DNA from: Candidatus Zixiibacteriota bacterium
GTDB taxonomy: Bacteria > SM23-81 > DAOVCL01
Direction of reading: 5' to 3'
Assembly: GCA_030670005.1 (NCBI GenBank)
Contig: DAOVCL010000023.1
Span: 1 to 15,307, forward strand
DNA: 15,307 nt
The notes beneath the pieces were generated by a model that had not been told where the DNA came from, ran no database searches, and was given only the letters and a program-made list of their open reading frames with translations. Numbering within the stretch: position 1 is the stretch's first letter; every line of letters begins with the position of its first letter. Positions 13,072 through 15,307 of this stretch are shown in pieces. The position numbers and the translations under genes were made by a program.

Positions 13072-15307
13072 TTAAAATTTTACGGTGAGGGAAAATCTCA
13101 TCTGATCGGAGAGGGGATGTCCCTCCTCGGCGGCCACATATCCGAAGTCAAACCGGTAGTTGCTGTATTGGAGCCCAGCTCCAAATGTGGGGGCCTTTAT
13201 ATCCCCCTCCTGGTCGTAGAGGTAACCAGCCCTGAGGCCAACATAGGTTCCATACCAATACTCCATCCCGGCATTGCCAATCACCTCTCTTAGCTCCTGA
13301 CTCCGGTTATCATCCATTCCGATAAGCTCTTTGTTCAGATCAAGGGTAAAGAGAAGGTGATTGTAATCATCGTCTATAGCCTTGAAGCTTGTTCCCACCT
13401 TGAGGTTGAAGGGGATGGGATCTGCCTGGGAGGCGTCGATATAGGTCATCTTGGGGCCCAGGTTCTGCAGAGCGGCCCCCAATTTGAGGAACTTATAGGG
13501 CTGATAGAGAACGCCAGCATCAACAGCAAAGGTTGTCCCAATCCCCTTCCCCCTCTCCCTGGCCGCTCCCACATCGGAGAGCCGACTGTGGATTACCTTC
13601 AGGTTCAGGCCAACCCCCAGGTTTTCCTGCACTTTAGTCCCATAGGAGAAGGCTAAGGCTACCTCAAATGGGTTTATTTCTCCGGTGGTTCTTCCCGTCG
13701 CATCTGTTGTGGGAATGGTGCCATAGGAGAGGAAGGTTATGTTTCCTCCCACCGTTCCCCACCCGGGGGTATGCTGGAGATAGGAGGCGAAGTCATAATA
13801 CATATCGTTTAGGCCCAAACCGGGAAGCCAATTGGCATGCATACCGATAACCTCCCTCTTGGTATGGGCCCTGACCAATACCTCATTTCCAGTAGCAAAC
13901 CAGATCTCCTTGTCCCTCTGGATGATGATGCCAGAGGGCTTCTTCTCCAGGTCTTGATAGTAGTAGTCGCCCCACTTGTATCCATCATACCAGATCGTTC
14001 CCTCCTTTGTTCCCACATAGATCTTATCCCCCTGAGTGGCGATGGAGGTAACCTTGGCGGCAGCGGGGTTTACTGGCACATAGATGTTTTCCCCGGTGGG
14101 AAGCTCAGGATTTCCAAACCCGTTATGCTCCACTATCCTCTCTTCCAGCCTCTGGATGGCGGAGTCATCCTTGTGGCGGGAGTATTCTGCAGCGATCTCC
14201 TGTAAGGTCTCTCCCTCCTTAACCAGATGCGGTTGGTGGCCAAAGAGCATCCACTGTCCATTTCCGTAGACCAAGACCCCATATTGGGTGCCTGCCCAGA
14301 GGTTGCCATCACCATCCAGGGCTAAGGCGGTGTATTCAACCCCCTGGTTGTTGTTGAACATTTCCTGGTTGGGTATTTGGCTCCATTTCTTGCCGTCGTA
14401 ATGGGCGATCTTCCCCTCCATTCCTACCCATACCTCCCTTCTCTTGCCAAAGCCGAGGCTTTTGATGGGGCTTTCGAGGAGTTCTTCTGATTTCTCAATC
14501 GTCCACTTCCCACCTTTCTGTCGGATTAACCCCTTTGCGGTTCCCACCCAAAGCGTTCCATAGTCATCAACCCCAAGGCAGGTGATGGTGTCTGAGGCCA
14601 GCCCATCCTCCGTAGTATAACCCTTCCAGTTGAGGCCATTGTAGAGATAGAGACCTTGATCTGTCCCCACCCAGAGGTTGTCGCCATCGGTTTCCAATGC
14701 GGTGATCTCCCCATTGAGTTGAAGGTTATAAGGAAGTCGTAGGGGAATCCCACTGGAGGTGTCAGCCCCCGATAGCTCATAGGCCACCCATTCTTTGCCG
14801 TTATATCTTTTTACTTGATCGGTGAGGGGATCCAGGGCGAAGTGGTTAAATCGGGCGATCTTCTTGGCCAATTTCTCCAGTGAATCACTATCAGTGATCC
14901 CCGTGTAACGGGAGGCGATCTCCTCTAAGGTCTTCTTCCCCTTGGGGTAATAGATGTCATAGTTTAGCCATCTATCCCCATCATATCTGTAGAGGTCACT
15001 TCCAGTTGTCACCCAGATATCGTATCTTTTGTAATTGAACTCTGGGAGTCCATTGTCCTCGAGGGCCATAGCGATTATCCTCTCTTCCGGTTCAAGCTTG
15101 ATTTTGTGCTTTATCCATTCTATGCTCAAGGGATAGAAGCCCAACCCTCCGGGGTTCCAGTAAGTGGCCGTGGCATCGTCTGCCACCGCAGCAAAGGACT
15201 CCCCCATTCCTGCAGCCCTGGCCCCCGGGGCTATCCTCAGAAAGAGGCAGGTGGCCGCACTGACATCGGCCCGGGAGGCCGAGTGGAGGCCCAGTATAAG
15301 GGCCAAA
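13072..15307 (-). CDS. PorV/PorQ-type outer-membrane protein with inserted Reg_prop propeller and LysM-like segments (5' end outside window)
   Basis: At least 744 residues; the start is beyond the window, and the first residues seen are the hydrophobic end of a signal peptide (LALILGLHSASRA). Residues 22-57 are the PorV/PorQ family N-terminus (FLRIAPGARAAGMGESFAAV, then DDATATYWNPGGLG). Residues about 96-480 are an insertion of Reg_prop-like propeller repeats (WVTTGSDLYRYDG, LWVGTDQGLYLYNG, LWVGTAKGL, VWVGMEGKIAHYDG, LWAGTQYGVLVYG, IYVGTKEGTIWYDG). It contains a LysM-like segment (HLVKEGETLQEIAAEYS, then NGFGNPELPTGENIYVPVN) and a weaker one near 121-162. The PorV barrel resumes at WLPGLGLNDMYYDFASYL (493-510) and ends LTVKF. 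PorV proteins act with type IX secretion as outer-membrane shuttle proteins; whether this one does is inference. Confidence 0.82.
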   Translation of the reverse strand, partial: LALILGLHSASRADVSAATCLFLRIAPGARAAGMGESFAAVADDATATYWNPGGLGFYPLSIEWIKHKIKLEPEERIIAMALEDNGLPEFNYKRYDIWVTTGSDLYRYDGDRWLNYDIYYPKGKKTLEEIASRYTGITDSDSLEKLAKKIARFNHFALDPLTDQVKRYNGKEWVAYELSGADTSSGIPLRLPYNLQLNGEITALETDGDNLWVGTDQGLYLYNGLNWKGYTTEDGLASDTITCLGVDDYGTLWVGTAKGLIRQKGGKWTIEKSEELLESPIKSLGFGKRREVWVGMEGKIAHYDGKKWSQIPNQEMFNNNQGVEYTALALDGDGNLWAGTQYGVLVYGNGQWMLFGHQPHLVKEGETLQEIAAEYSRHKDDSAIQRLEERIVEHNGFGNPELPTGENIYVPVNPAAAKVTSIATQGDKIYVGTKEGTIWYDGYKWGDYYYQDLEKKPSGIIIQRDKEIWFATGNEVLVRAHTKREVIGMHANWLPGLGLNDMYYDFASYLQHTPGWGTVGGNITFLSYGTIPTTDATGRTTGEINPFEVALAFSYGTKVQENLGVGLNLKVIHSRLSDVGAARERGKGIGTTFAVDAGVLYQPYKFLKLGAALQNLGPKMTYIDASQADPIPFNLKVGTSFKAIDDDYNHLLFTLDLNKELIGMDDNRSQELREVIGNAGMEYWYGTYVGLRAGYLYDQEGDIKAPTFGAGLQYSNYRFDFGYVAAEEGHPLSDQMRFSLTVKF

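Noticed and set aside
6834..14315. Many short plus-strand and off-frame ORFs within the large envelope genes
   Set aside because: They lie wholly inside strongly supported minus-strand genes, lack family resemblance and mirror the codon pattern of those genes.

Overview
The window reads as a chromosomal fragment of an uncultivated bacterium of, or near, the FCB superphylum (Bacteroidetes/Ignavibacteria/KSB1/WOR-3-like). The basis is a PorV/PorQ-type outer-membrane protein, a secreted protein with VCBS/FG-GAP repeats and a FlgD-like/T9SS-type C-terminal domain, two DUF5683-type proteins, and intergenic gaps full of short dispersed repeats. All convincing genes lie on the minus strand, so transcription runs from position 15307 toward 1. 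Taxonomy is inferred from gene content only.

Right part (4612-15307): a cell-envelope gene series. In transcription order it holds: (i) a PorV-like beta-barrel protein whose N- and C-terminal barrel parts are separated by about 430 residues of Reg_prop-type propeller repeats and two LysM-like segments; (ii) a 1027-residue secreted M6-type 'peptidase' whose HEFGH...D zinc site reads KLFGH...N, so it is probably a pseudoenzyme, followed by FG-GAP/VCBS repeats and a sorting-type C-terminus; (iii) a 992-residue protein joining an intact HExxH gluzincin-type peptidase, a six-repeat TolB/PD40 propeller and an Omp85-like C-terminal barrel; (iv) an inserted four-helix-bundle (23S-IVP type) gene with its own flanking repeats; (v) two tandem DUF5683-like paralogs 3 nt apart. 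A terminator-like hairpin follows in the 388-nt gap after them.

Left part (1-4223): a degraded CRISPR-cas locus mixed with small selfish or accessory genes. It holds a DUF2283 gene, a Cas6-type endoribonuclease, a truncated four-helix-bundle relic, a small helical protein overlapping an AbiEii/MNT-like nucleotidyltransferase, a frameshifted cas1, a second complete four-helix-bundle gene inserted between cas1 and cas2, and the start of cas2, cut by the window edge. cas1 is broken by a perfect 5-bp tandem duplication that removes two of its three metal-binding positions. No repeat-spacer array and no interference genes (cas3, cas5, cas7, cas8, cas10) are visible.

The most unusual theme is the set of three four-helix-bundle loci (298-693, 2624-2800, 6361-6732). 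Each is bordered by short AT-rich repeats. At least two are bordered by inverted copies, as if the gene moves as a small cassette. One has split the cas1-cas2 operon. A second theme is a set of MITE-like inverted-repeat pairs with 'GAACCACNGATNNNCACNG' or 'GCCACGAAGNCACNAA' type ends, filling the gaps and in one case supplying the apparent upstream end of cas6.
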